NCBI RefSeq assembly: GCF_001890765.1
Contig: NZ_KV878783.1
Span: 2,627,840-2,691,839 of the forward strand
Direction: 5' to 3'
DNA length: 64,000 nucleotides
DNA from: Spirulina major PCC 6313
GTDB taxonomy: Bacteria; Cyanobacteriota; Cyanobacteriia; Cyanobacteriales; Spirulinaceae
Both the position numbers and the translations under genes were made by a program. This document shows positions 53,628 through 62,548 of the stretch, piece by piece. The notes under the pieces are model-generated. The model was given only the letters and a program-made list of their open reading frames with translations. It ran no database searches and was not told the origin of the DNA. How positions within the stretch are numbered: the stretch's first letter is position 1; the number at the start of each line of letters is the position of its first letter.

Positions 53628-55250
53628 CTAATGGGTCCAGCGGGCGCGATAGCTGCGGGCATCAATGTGGCAGAGGTGGGGGAACCGGGTATAGCGACCG
53701 AGACCGCCGGGCCACCAGGGGTCAAGGAGCCAATAGAGTTGATTGCCGCTTAAGCCTTCGCAGACGAAATCGATCGCATCGCCGACAATGTGGCGGCTGT
53801 CACTGACTCCACCCACGGCGCGGTTGATGTGGGGCGGGCGATACCAACTGGTGACGAGGAAGGGACGATTGACGCGATCGCGGGCCTGTTGGGCGAGTTT
53901 GGCCACCCGGACGATCGCATCTACGGTGGTTTGGCTCGTGGGCATCCGCGTGCCGCCTTTGGTGGCTTCCGTCCAGGTAAAGTTCCCGTTGGGGACAATG
54001 CTGAGGGTGAGTTCAATGGTTTGGGGTGTCCAGCGATCGGGGCGTTGGGGCACGATCAGGGCGGGGGTTTCGATGGCGGGGGGATCTTGTTCGAGGCGTT
54101 TGAGGTCGTTGGTGAGGGCGCTGAGGGTTTGCTCACGGGTTTTTAGGCCGCGCCAGAGTTGGACGAGGCGGATCAGGGCTTCCCGTTGTTGGTGGGTTTC
54201 GCGGTAGGCGAGGGGGATGCGGCGCACAAAGTTGAGCAGTTCGCGATCCAGTTCGGTGGCGATCGCACTTAATGCCCCTTGATCCGACCCTGCCGCGTTC
54301 AGTCGTTCCGGGTCAATCCCCAAGGCCGCCAGAGCCGTCTGCCGCGAATTTAACTGCCGCCAAACCCGAAACCCTTCGGTGAGGGCGTTCCGTTGCGCCC
54401 CGGTGCCTTCGTAATAGCGGGGGATGCGTTGGGTAAAGTCGAGGAGGGCGGGATCGAAAAGGTGCAGGTCAGAATCCGGGCGGGTGCTTTCGGCCAGGGA
54501 GGCGATCGCAGCGGCACGACTTGGCAATTGTCGCCAATATTGCGTCAACCGCAGCAGGGCTTCCCGTTGGTGGGGAAAACCCGCGTAATAGGGCGAAATC
54601 CGTTGAATAAACTGCTTCAGGGCAATATCAAGATCATCCTCGGCAAACTGTTGAATCGATTGCTTCGTTTCCCGTGCCAACGATTCCACCGCCGCCCGTT
54701 GGCTGTCCAGTTTGCGCCAAATCCGCACCACTTCAATTAAGCCGCGCCGTTGGTGGGACAAGCCGAGATAATATTCCGGGATGCGTTCAATCAGGGTGAG
54801 GAGTTGCGGATCGAGTTCGGCTTGAGAATCGGGTGTCCATTCCTGTTCGATGTCGTCGAGATAGGCATTTTTCAACGCGGTCGGGTCGCAGGTGGCGAGG
54901 GTTCCGACGGCGGTATCTTCCACGGCGGGGGTATAGCCCCCGGCAATCACGGCCAAGACGCGATCGCTATACCGCCCCTGCACCGTGTCCCAGAGGTCGC
55001 TACTTTTCCAACCCTGGTCAATGAGGCGATCGGTGAGGGTGCGGATCGTGTTGGCGGCGTATTGGACTTGGAGGGCAAAGGTATCGAGGGGCGGGTCAGT
55101 ATGGGTGAGGCCTAACCCAGTATCGTCATTTTCGAGGGTGGGCGATCGCTGCACCTGATCCAATGCCGCCAAAATTGATTTGTGAATCCCCGTGCGCTCG
55201 GCCTCTAGCACATAGTAGTAATTGCGTTGATCGAGGGTCAAGATCGCCAT
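53628..55250 (-). CDS. M15-type peptidase with four internal helical repeats
   Basis: 540 aa, no signal peptide. Residues 1-110 form an N-terminal module (ALDQVQ, FALQVQYAANTIRTL, GRYSDRVLAVIAGGYTP). Four repeats of about 47 residues follow at 146-192, 207-253, 265-311 and 334-380, with the pattern LD..LL.FI.RIP.YY.G..HQREALI.L...WR.L.SR.AA. The C-terminal domain is Peptidase_M15-like, with zinc-site residues in SRHIVGDAIDF and CHIDAR, a fold that cuts D-Ala-D-Ala or L,D peptide bonds. The repeats have no name I recognise. How it reaches the wall without a signal peptide is unclear. Confidence 0.75.
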   Translation of the reverse strand: MAILTLDQRNYYYVLEAERTGIHKSILAALDQVQRSPTLENDDTGLGLTHTDPPLDTFALQVQYAANTIRTLTDRLIDQGWKSSDLWDTVQGRYSDRVLAVIAGGYTPAVEDTAVGTLATCDPTALKNAYLDDIEQEWTPDSQAELDPQLLTLIERIPEYYLGLSHQRRGLIEVVRIWRKLDSQRAAVESLARETKQSIQQFAEDDLDIALKQFIQRISPYYAGFPHQREALLRLTQYWRQLPSRAAAIASLAESTRPDSDLHLFDPALLDFTQRIPRYYEGTGAQRNALTEGFRVWRQLNSRQTALAALGIDPERLNAAGSDQGALSAIATELDRELLNFVRRIPLAYRETHQQREALIRLVQLWRGLKTREQTLSALTNDLKRLEQDPPAIETPALIVPQRPDRWTPQTIELTLSIVPNGNFTWTEATKGGTRMPTSQTTVDAIVRVAKLAQQARDRVNRPFLVTSWYRPPHINRAVGGVSDSRHIVGDAIDFVCEGLSGNQLYWLLDPWWPGGLGRYTRFPHLCHIDARSYRARWTH

Positions 55251-55322
55251 ATCCCGCTGCTAGTCCTAAAAGTGAAGATGCCATCATCCAAAATCCGGAA
55301 CCTGAACCCAAAATGCGGAGGA

Positions 55323-55366
55323 GTGAGCTTGTCGAATCCCGATCGCTCTAACTGCGACAGGCTCAC
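55323..55366. repeat. GAGCTTGTCG / CGACAGGCTC dispersed palindrome
   Basis: GTGAGCTTGTCG and CGACAGGCTCAC form 12-bp arms (one G-U) around a 20-nt loop. This GAGCTTGTCG...CGACAGGCTC pair resembles a widespread bacterial intergenic repeat; a half copy of it lies near 61610. Confidence 0.65.
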
Positions 55367-55416
55367 CCTTCACTATTTTGAAAGTGTTCACGGCGGATTT
55401 AGGATTCAGAGTGCAA

Positions 55417-55446
55417 AAAAAGGCCTGACCGGAATCAAGCCTTTTT
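55417..55446. terminator. Bidirectional terminator, ndhB / M15 region
   Basis: AAAAAGGCCTGA and TCAAGCCTTTTT pair with one mismatch around a 6-nt loop, with A-runs before and T-runs after. It follows ndhB by about 30 bp on its strand and is the likely ndhB terminator. Confidence 0.8.
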
Positions 55447-55479
55447 ATGATACTGCTAGAGTCCTACGTCCGTTAGACC

Positions 55480-57051
55480 TTATTCTGAAAGTTCATCGGG
55501 AGGCGAAGAAACCTGAGCCACCACCTCTAGAGTAGGAATATTAACCCCTTGGAACAGATCCGTTTGGGTAATCGAGTTATTCGCCAAAGTCAGCAGCGGA
55601 TTCGACAAAATCCCCGCCAAAGAGGTGGCAACCAACGAAAACACAATCCCCACTTGTAAGGGGCGCATTCCCGTTAAATTCCAGCGAATCGGGGGGTAAT
55701 TTTGCACCGCATCGGACATTTCTTGGGGTTCTTTCACCACCATCATTTTGATGACGCGGATGTAGTAGTAAATCGAGATCACACTGGTGACCAAGCCCAG
55801 CAACACTAAGCCATAGAGACCTGCTTGCCAACCGGCCCAGAAGAGATAAATCTTGCCGAAGAAGCCCGCCATGGGGGGAATCCCACCGAGGGACAACAGG
55901 CAAATGCTCAACGCCAAGGTTAAGAGGGCATCTTTTTGATAAAGACCGGCGTAGTCGCTGATTTGATCCGTCCCCGTGCGCAGGGAGAAGAGAATCACAC
56001 AGGTGAACGCGCCCAAGTTCATGAACAGGTAGATCAGCAGGTAAAACACCATGCTGGCGTACCCGGCTTCGGTGCCGGCGATCATCCCCAACATCACAAA
56101 CCCGGCTTGGGCGATGGAGGAATAGGCGAGCATCCGTTTCATGCTGGTTTGGGCGAGGGCGACGACGTTGCCCAGGATCATGCTGAGGATGGCGAGGGCG
56201 GTGAAGATGAAATGCCATTCCACCGTGACGGATTCAAAGGCGGTGAGCAGCATCCGCAGGGCGAGGGCAAACCCAGCCGCTTTGGAGCCGACGGAGAGGA
56301 AGGCCACCACCGGAGTAGGGGAGCCTTCGTAGACATCGGGAGTCCATTGGTGGAAGGGGACAGCGGAGATTTTAAAGGCAATCCCGGCGATGCTGAAGAC
56401 GAGGGCGATCGCTAACCCCAGGGCTTGGCCACTATCGCCTTGGGCTAACTGGGCCGCAATTTGGGTGAGGTTCGTTTCTCCACCAGATAGCCCGTAGAGT
56501 AACGACACGCCATAGAGAAAAATCGCTGAACTGGCCGCGCCAATCAGGAGATATTTTAAGGCGGCTTCGTTGGAACGGGGGTCACGCTTGGTGTAGCCCG
56601 TCATCAGGTATGAGGAAATACTCAAGGTTTCCAAGGACACAAAGATCATCACTAGGTCATTGGCCCCAGAGAGGAACATTGCGCCGAGGGTGGCGGTGAG
56701 CATGATCGCCATGAACTCTGCGAGGGAGGTTCCTGATTGTTCGATGTAGCGGATCGACATCAGGATCGTGATCACCGTGGACAGGGCGATGATGCCTCGA
56801 AAAATGACGCTGAGGTCATCACTGTTGAAACTGTCAAAGAAGGCAAGGGGGTTAGGATTATCCCATTGCAAGACGAGGGCGGCGACGGTGGCGAATAGGC
56901 CCGCGATCGCCACATAGGGAAGCCAGGATGACGCTTTGCGCCCCACAATCAGATCAATGACCAGCACAGCCATCAACGTGACGATCACCAGCCCTTCCGG
57001 AAGAATTGCCCCAGCATTAAGCTGCGCGGCAAGATCGTTAGACAAATCCAT
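55480..57051 (-). CDS. ndhB: NAD(P)H-quinone oxidoreductase subunit 2
   Basis: 523 aa, about 14 transmembrane helices. [19 protein letters not shown] at the N-terminus, the Lys-containing [26 protein letters not shown] region, [28 protein letters not shown] (proton-channel Lys helices) and [11 protein letters not shown] are NdhB/NuoN signatures. Core proton-pumping subunit of the thylakoid NDH-1 complexes used in respiration, cyclic electron flow and CO2 uptake. Single-gene transcript, as in other cyanobacteria. The terminator is at 55417. Confidence 0.97.
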   Translation of the reverse strand: MDLSNDLAAQLNAGAILPEGLVIVTLMAVLVIDLIVGRKASSWLPYVAIAGLFATVAALVLQWDNPNPLAFFDSFNSDDLSVIFRGIIALSTVITILMSIRYIEQSGTSLAEFMAIMLTATLGAMFLSGANDLVMIFVSLETLSISSYLMTGYTKRDPRSNEAALKYLLIGAASSAIFLYGVSLLYGLSGGETNLTQIAAQLAQGDSGQALGLAIALVFSIAGIAFKISAVPFHQWTPDVYEGSPTPVVAFLSVGSKAAGFALALRMLLTAFESVTVEWHFIFTALAILSMILGNVVALAQTSMKRMLAYSSIAQAGFVMLGMIAGTEAGYASMVFYLLIYLFMNLGAFTCVILFSLRTGTDQISDYAGLYQKDALLTLALSICLLSLGGIPPMAGFFGKIYLFWAGWQAGLYGLVLLGLVTSVISIYYYIRVIKMMVVKEPQEMSDAVQNYPPIRWNLTGMRPLQVGIVFSLVATSLAGILSNPLLTLANNSITQTDLFQGVNIPTLEVVAQVSSPPDELSE

Positions 57052-57294
57052 AAAAATTTAAGCCGTTTTCGCGAACACTGCACGGTGCGGGCCCCAAGCC
57101 CGTCCATGGCAAATTGTATCGTGTTGCGGGGGAGGTGTCGCAATTCCGCCGCAGACCCACGGGGGTAAACGGGATAGGGATCGGCAGACGGTCAAGGGCA
57201 GCATTACACCGTAAAACCGTCTGCTGCTGGGCATTGCCCACCCGACGGGAGGCGATGCAATGACAGTGATGGGAATTTTTTATCGCAGGGGTGA

Positions 57295-58680
57295 TCAATA
57301 GTTATCGCTGACGTAGCGGAGGATGCCGTCAGCGATCGCCCGCGCCATCTGATCCCGAAATGCCGGATCAGCCAAACGCGGCGCATCCTGGGCCCCGGTC
57401 ACAAACCCCACTTCGACTAAAATCGATGGCATTGCAGTATTGCGCAACACATAGAACCGCGCCTGTTTCACGCCTCGATTCCCGATCCGGATTTGGTTCA
57501 GGATCGATTGATGCACCGTGTTGGCAAAGTTACGGCTGCGGCTACTGAAGAAATAGGTTTCAACGCCATTCACATCGGGGCGGCTCATGCTGATTGCGTT
57601 GGCGTGGATGCTGACGAACAGGGTGGAGCGGGCCCGATTGGCCATCACCGCCCGTTCTTGCAAACTGATAAATCGATCATCGGATCGCGTCATCAACACA
57701 CTCACTCCCGCTTCCGAGAGAATTCGCGCCACTTCCAAGGAAATCGGCAAGACCACATCTTTTTCCTGAAGACCCCCAATCCCGATCGCACCGGGATCGC
57801 GGCCGCCGTGGCCGGGGTCGATGGTGGTGAGGATGCGGGAGTTGGGGACGCGAAAATCACCGGGATTAGCGGTGGGTTGCGGGGGTGTAATCCGCTCTGG
57901 GGGCGGGACGGGAATTTGGACGACCTGTTCATCGCTGGGCAGGGGGACGGTGGTGCGATCGCCGTTGAGCACCTGGCCCCCACTGGGGACGATCGCAATC
58001 CCCGCCCGACTCACCGCCGCCCGCCAATCGGGGCCATCGGCAGCAACGGTGAGGCGGATCACGTCGGGTTCAAACCGGATCGTATCCACGCCGTAGCGGT
58101 TGATCAAAATAGTTTGGTCTTGGAGATTGTCGGGGATGCGATTACCGCGAATTGACACCGCGATTTCCTTGCGATCGCCACTGCGGCGCACCGTCGCTTG
58201 GGGTTGGGCTAGCTCCGCCAACCGCACAAAAAAGCCATTTTGAGTCACTTGAAAATTATCCAACCCTGTCACTGGACTTTGGTTGAGATCAATCCGCTCC
58301 GGTGGCGGTAACGTCACTTGCCACTGCCGATCCGATGTGCCGCGAAATTCCACCCGTTCCGGATCGAGGGTGTAGCCGGGGGCGAGTTCAATCACCAGGC
58401 GGGTGGTACTGGCGTTAAATTGACCAATCCGCACCTCGCGAATCGTGCCCCCGACTCGTTGAGTCACGGTGGGGCGGCTGAGGATCGTACCAGGTAAATC
58501 AATAATCAACCGGGCCGGGTTGGCAATCAGTTTGGCAGTGGGTTGTACCCCGTCATCAGTGGTAAACCGCAATTGATTGGCACGATTATCAAATTGCCAG
58601 GAGGTCAGCCGACCGGCTTCGGCAGGGGATGCCCAAAGGACAAGGCCCAAGAGCGAAAGTGTCAACCAGCGTAATGTCAC
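57295..58680 (-). CDS. amiC: N-acetylmuramoyl-L-alanine amidase with AMIN domain
   Basis: 461 aa from GTG 58680. A signal peptide (WLTLSLLGLVLWASPAEAG) is followed by an AMIN domain (GRLTSWQFDNRANQLRF, DDGVQPTAKLIANPARLIIDL) that binds septal peptidoglycan, a Pro/Gln-rich linker and an Amidase_3 domain with zinc ligands in TTIDPGHGGRDPGA, LQEKDVVLPI and FVSIHANAIS. Splits daughter-cell wall by cleaving amide bonds at septa, and in filamentous species also drills nanopores for cell-cell channels. Monocistronic. Confidence 0.93.
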   Translation of the reverse strand: MTLRWLTLSLLGLVLWASPAEAGRLTSWQFDNRANQLRFTTDDGVQPTAKLIANPARLIIDLPGTILSRPTVTQRVGGTIREVRIGQFNASTTRLVIELAPGYTLDPERVEFRGTSDRQWQVTLPPPERIDLNQSPVTGLDNFQVTQNGFFVRLAELAQPQATVRRSGDRKEIAVSIRGNRIPDNLQDQTILINRYGVDTIRFEPDVIRLTVAADGPDWRAAVSRAGIAIVPSGGQVLNGDRTTVPLPSDEQVVQIPVPPPERITPPQPTANPGDFRVPNSRILTTIDPGHGGRDPGAIGIGGLQEKDVVLPISLEVARILSEAGVSVLMTRSDDRFISLQERAVMANRARSTLFVSIHANAISMSRPDVNGVETYFFSSRSRNFANTVHQSILNQIRIGNRGVKQARFYVLRNTAMPSILVEVGFVTGAQDAPRLADPAFRDQMARAIADGILRYVSDNY

Positions 58681-58846
58681 AGGAATGACTCCAGTATTGA
58701 AAGTGTGTGTGAGTGAGTCGGATGAGAATTTCAGATCATAGCCTACCGTGAGAATCCAATATTTCTCATGGGGGGGATGGGGATTTTCGCCAGAGACTCC
58801 CGAATCACACTAAAATGAACGACGGTTCCTAGGGGCAAAAAGTACG

Positions 58847-60052
58847 GTGGCAGAGGTTGTTCTTGACAAGATTTATAAGCAGTTTCCGAGCCAATCGGGA
58901 GCAAAAAATCAGGCTGTCAATGTGCTGCGGGGGATTGATTTGCAGATTCGGGATGGTGAGTTCATGGTCTTGGTGGGGCCGTCGGGCTGTGGCAAGAGCA
59001 CGTTATTACGGATCTTGGCGGGGTTAGAAACTCAGACGGCGGGTAGTATCACGGTGGGCGATCGCACCATTCACACCCTCCCCCCTAAAGACCGAGATAT
59101 CGCCATGGTGTTCCAAAGCTACGCCCTCTATCCCCATCTGACGGTGTTTGATAACATCGCCTTTGGCCTGCGGCGCAGCATCACCCACCCCAACACCAAA
59201 GCCGCATTGAACCATTGGGGGCGAGAGTGGCTAGGGGCGGCCACGCGGTCATTGCCGGCGGCGCTGCGCTATCAATCGGACCAGGAGCGACAGGTGGCCG
59301 CCCGCGTGCAGGCGGTGGCGCAACAGTTGCAGATTGAAGAATTATTAACCCGGCTGCCGAAACAGCTTTCGGGGGGACAAAAGCAGCGGGTGGCCTTGGG
59401 GCGAGCGATCGCCCGTAATCCTCAAGTGTTTTTGATGGATGAACCCCTGTCGAATTTAGACGCAAAACTCCGCAACGAAACCCGCGCCCAAATCGTCCAA
59501 CTCCAGCGCAGCCTCGGCATCACGACGATCTACGTCACCCACGACCAAACCGAAGCGATGACCATGGGCGATCGCATCGCCGTCATGAACGGCGGCGAAC
59601 TGCAACAGATCGCGCCCCCCCTCGAACTCTACAACAACCCCGCAAATCGCTTTGTGGCGGAGTTTATCGGGTCGCCGCCGATGAATTTTCTCCCGGTGCA
59701 AATCAGTGCGCCGAGTACCCTAGTTTTAGGACAATTCCGCTATACCTTGCCCCCCGAATGGGGCGATCGCCTCGCATCCTACGGCGGCCACACCCTGCTC
59801 CTCGGCATTCGCCCCGAACACCTCCACCTCAGCCCCGCCGCCACCAAAAACATCGCTGTCAAAGTCGAACTCGTCGAAGCCCTCGGCAATGACACCTACC
59901 TAACAGCGCACCTGATGGAATTTCCCCAAGCCCCGATCCGGATTCGCATCCCCCCCGATCATCCGGTGCAATTGGGAGACGTGCTCTGGTTTGCGATCGC
60001 CCCCGATAAAATTCACTTCTTCGACCCCAAAACCCACCAGCGTCTCTGCTAA
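58847..60052 (+). CDS. MalK/UgpC-type ABC transporter ATP-binding protein
   Basis: 401 aa from GTG 58847. Walker A GPSGCGKSTLLR, Q-loop VFQSYALYPHLTV, LSGGQKQRVALGRA signature, Walker B VFLMDEPLSNLD, H-loop VTHDQTEAM and a C-terminal TOBE/OB region (IRPEHLHL, AEFIGSPPMNFLPV) of the sugar/glycerol-phosphate importer group. An unusual insertion of about 45 residues (KAALNHWGREWLGAATRSLPAAL region) sits between Q-loop and signature. Membrane subunits are not adjacent; cyanobacteria often use one shared MalK-like ATPase for several importers. Confidence 0.9.
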   Translation: MAEVVLDKIYKQFPSQSGAKNQAVNVLRGIDLQIRDGEFMVLVGPSGCGKSTLLRILAGLETQTAGSITVGDRTIHTLPPKDRDIAMVFQSYALYPHLTVFDNIAFGLRRSITHPNTKAALNHWGREWLGAATRSLPAALRYQSDQERQVAARVQAVAQQLQIEELLTRLPKQLSGGQKQRVALGRAIARNPQVFLMDEPLSNLDAKLRNETRAQIVQLQRSLGITTIYVTHDQTEAMTMGDRIAVMNGGELQQIAPPLELYNNPANRFVAEFIGSPPMNFLPVQISAPSTLVLGQFRYTLPPEWGDRLASYGGHTLLLGIRPEHLHLSPAATKNIAVKVELVEALGNDTYLTAHLMEFPQAPIRIRIPPDHPVQLGDVLWFAIAPDKIHFFDPKTHQRLC

Positions 60053-60187
60053 CCCCGCCATCCCGCCTCAACACCCCAACCCAAAACCCCCAGCATCCAT
60101 GATCGGGATTGTTCCCCCTTGATGATCACCCCAGATCAGAAATATAGCGGTAGTCAGGTTGCTGAAGACCAGGGTGTGTCTAGGAAT

Positions 60188-60205
60188 AAGGGGCTTAAGC
60201 CCCTT
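60188..60205. repeat. Perfect 18-bp palindrome AAGGGGCTT/AAGCCCCTT
   Basis: Third perfect copy of the element seen at 14785 and 17367. It is in the spacer between the ABC ATPase gene and the small hypothetical gene, 26 bp before another strong hairpin. Confidence 0.85.
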
Positions 60206-60230
60206 GCCGGTCCTAACGATATCGACCACT

Positions 60231-60262
60231 GCGATCGCGCCCCTGAGTCGGGGCGCGATCGC
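60231..60262. repeat. 13-bp hairpin built from two HIP1 sites
   Basis: GCGATCGCGCCCC-TGAGTC-GGGGCGCGATCGC: perfect 13-bp arms with a HIP1 octamer in each arm. No T-tract. It would be a very stable structure in RNA of either strand. Confidence 0.85.
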
Positions 60263-60327
60263 CTGCCTCGAAAAATCAGCGTGAACAGGCTAGGATGAAA
60301 TACGCTGTGGATCAGTCTCACCTCCTT

Positions 60328-60534
60328 ATGACGATTTGGATTAATGAACAACTCGACCCGTCGGGCATGGTCCATGCCTGCATTGCCTGCTGCGATCAAA
60401 AAGCCGCTGAAGATTGCCATGCTTCGTTCGTGGACAACTTGACGGACAGCCAGAAAGCGGCGGGATGGACGGCCCAACTGCGGACGGTGGAATCGTGGGA
60501 TGATGTGCCAGTCAATTCCCTAAAACTGGGTTAG
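60328..60534 (+). CDS. Small conserved-looking hypothetical protein
   Basis: 68 aa from ATG 60328; 79 aa if the ATG at 60295 is used. Starts MTIWINEQLDPSG and has three cysteines close together (ACIACCDQKAAEDCHASF), then a helical middle and WTAQLRTVESWDDVPVNSL. The composition is typical of a folded small protein. I think I have seen similar short cyanobacterial proteins but cannot name a family. The cysteine cluster could bind a metal, which is speculation. Confidence 0.55.
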   Translation: MTIWINEQLDPSGMVHACIACCDQKAAEDCHASFVDNLTDSQKAAGWTAQLRTVESWDDVPVNSLKLG

Positions 60535-60639
60535 AGCACCACTGAATCTGGGCAAAAGGGGCTGTTTGTTCTTGGTTAACAGCTCCGTTGAGACAATGCC
60601 ATTAGGGTAAAGTTGAGAAAGATTTACCCGATGTTGGTT

Positions 60640-61593
60640 ATGTTAAGTCGTGTTGCGAATTCGATCTATTGGCTCAATCGCTACATTGAGCGGGCGGACA
60701 ATATTGCGCGGTTTGTGGATGTGAATTTGAATTTGATGCTGGATTTGCCCAGTCATTTAGCGCAGCAATGGCATCCGCTGGTGATTACGACGGGCGATTC
60801 AGAGTTTTTTAAAGCGCGTTACGGTGAAGCCACGGCTGAAAATGTGATTCAATTTCTCACCTTTGACCCGGACTATCCCAACTCAATTCTCTCGGCGTTG
60901 CGGGTGGCGCGGGAAAATGCCCGCTCCATTCGTGAAATTATCTCCTCGGAAATGTGGGAGGACGTGAATAATTTTTACCTGATGGTGAAAGATGCCGAGT
61001 CGGTTAAGCATATTGACATGATGCCGGATCTGTTTGCCCAGGTGAAGCGCTATAGCCATCGGTTTGCGGGGGTGATGGATGCGACGATGACCCATAACGA
61101 GGGCTGGCATTTTGGCAAGATGGGGCGTTTGTTGGAGCGGGCGGACAAAACGATGCGCATCCTGGATGTGAAGTATTTTATTCTGCTGCCGTCGGCGGAT
61201 TGGGTGGGAACGCCCTTAGATCAATTGCAGTGGATCGCGCTGTTGAAGTCGGCGAGCGCCTATGAGATGTATCGTAAGCAGCAGAACCGGATTAATCCGA
61301 CAGCGATCGCAGAATTCCTGATCCTCGATCGCCACTTCCCCCGCTCCATTAACTTCTGCATTTCCCAAACCGAAAAATCCCTCTACGAAATCACCCAAAC
61401 CCCGATGGGAACCTGGAGCCGCTCCCCAGAACGCGCCCTAGGACGATTATCGGCACAATTAGGATATCTAGTGATTGAGGATGTCATTGAAGACGGCCTC
61501 CATGAGTTCCTGGAGCAAATGCAAGGGTCAATCAACACTATCAGCAATGAAATTGCCCTGACGTTTTTCAATACTGAACCCGTCTTGGCTTAG
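60640..61593 (+). CDS. Alpha-E domain (DUF403) protein
   Basis: 317 aa from ATG 60640, where the family begins (MLSRVANSIYWLNRYIERADNIARFVDVN); ATG 60631 and TTG 60613 are alternatives. Nearly all alpha-helical with ENARSIREIISSEMWEDVN, the hallmark motif, and a later LLERADKTMRILDVKYF. The domain is normally next to or fused with a circularly permuted ATP-grasp (DUF404/407) enzyme and sometimes a transglutaminase, in a predicted peptide-synthesis system. None of these partners is adjacent here. Confidence 0.88.
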   Translation: MLSRVANSIYWLNRYIERADNIARFVDVNLNLMLDLPSHLAQQWHPLVITTGDSEFFKARYGEATAENVIQFLTFDPDYPNSILSALRVARENARSIREIISSEMWEDVNNFYLMVKDAESVKHIDMMPDLFAQVKRYSHRFAGVMDATMTHNEGWHFGKMGRLLERADKTMRILDVKYFILLPSADWVGTPLDQLQWIALLKSASAYEMYRKQQNRINPTAIAEFLILDRHFPRSINFCISQTEKSLYEITQTPMGTWSRSPERALGRLSAQLGYLVIEDVIEDGLHEFLEQMQGSINTISNEIALTFFNTEPVLA

Positions 61594-61642
61594 CACGCCT
61601 GCGCCCCTGAGCTTGTCGCTTGTGATTCCCCCGGTTCAGCCT

Positions 61643-61664
61643 GTTCGCAGGACAAACCGGGGAA
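61643..61664. repeat. 22-bp dispersed repeat, copy 2
   Basis: Matches 35535-35556 with two mismatches; the right part (AACCGGGGAA) also pairs with TTCCCCCGGTT at 61626-61636, giving a hairpin between the convergent alpha-E and HD genes. It may act as a terminator for either gene although no T-run is present. Confidence 0.55.
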
Positions 61665-61672
61665 CATTCGGC

Positions 61673-62548
61673 CTATGCGGCAACGGAATCCTGCGTGGGT
61701 TTTTGGGTTTCGGGATCTTGTTCATGTTCAACCCGGAACACCGTAGCGTAGAGATTAGCGATAATCTGTTTACCGGATTGGGTGAGGTTGAGGAATTTCA
61801 GCGCCGTCGGTAGGTAAGGGTGAACCGCTTTCCAATAGAAACTAGGGTAGTTGGCGCGGAGATCCCCCGGTGTTTTGTAGCCTAAAAATTGATTGGTGCC
61901 GATTTCTTCAAACTCATAGAAAAGGGCGGGAATTTTTTGAAGATAGCGGGGATCACTGAGTTGGCCGATTAAATCTGCCGCTCGCACCAAACCAGGATAG
62001 TGATAGGTGTCTTTGTGGTCTTCATCGGCGGGAACAGGAAAGCGGGTGAGTTCGATACTTTCTTTGAGTAATTCCGCATCAATCAGTTTGTGACCCCCAA
62101 ACCGCTCTTGGACAAAGAGTTTGCCGCGATCCACATGGTAGGGGGCAAGGCTGGCATCGCTAGCACCGGGGGGCAGTTGAATTTTACTGTCGCCGATGCC
62201 GGTGGCGTATTGGTAATGGAGGGGGTCGTCGGGTTGGCATACGCCTTTGACGTAGCCGATGTCATGGCAGAGCAGGGCGATGTGAAAGTGTAGCCAATCT
62301 TCAGGGGTGGTTCCGCCTTCTTTAATATGTTTGCCGCGCAGAATTTCTTGACCGACGAGGGTGACAAAAATGGTGTGTTCAACGTTGTGATAGAGAGCAT
62401 CGCTGTTGGCGATATTTTCCAGGGCCATGGCTGCTGCCCAGGCAATGATCTCGGCATATTCCGATTTCCACCCCCCATAGGTGCGGCGATAGCCTTGGGT
62501 GAGTTGTTGGACAAGGTTGTCAATGAGGAGATTGGTTGCCAAGAACAT
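61673..62548 (-). CDS. HD-domain metallohydrolase
   Basis: 291 aa. Metal-site residues in ALYHNVEHTIFV (H) and ALLCHDIGYVKG (HD), plus the later PYHVDRGKLFVQERFGG and LVRAADLIGQLSDP (D) that complete an HD fold. It resembles a cyanobacterial family annotated as HD-domain metalloprotein, distantly related to cyclic-nucleotide phosphodiesterases. The substrate is unknown. The Trp/Tyr-rich N-terminus (YRRTYGGWKSEYAEIIAW) is characteristic. Convergent with the alpha-E gene. Confidence 0.8.
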   Translation of the reverse strand: MFLATNLLIDNLVQQLTQGYRRTYGGWKSEYAEIIAWAAAMALENIANSDALYHNVEHTIFVTLVGQEILRGKHIKEGGTTPEDWLHFHIALLCHDIGYVKGVCQPDDPLHYQYATGIGDSKIQLPPGASDASLAPYHVDRGKLFVQERFGGHKLIDAELLKESIELTRFPVPADEDHKDTYHYPGLVRAADLIGQLSDPRYLQKIPALFYEFEEIGTNQFLGYKTPGDLRANYPSFYWKAVHPYLPTALKFLNLTQSGKQIIANLYATVFRVEHEQDPETQKPTQDSVAA

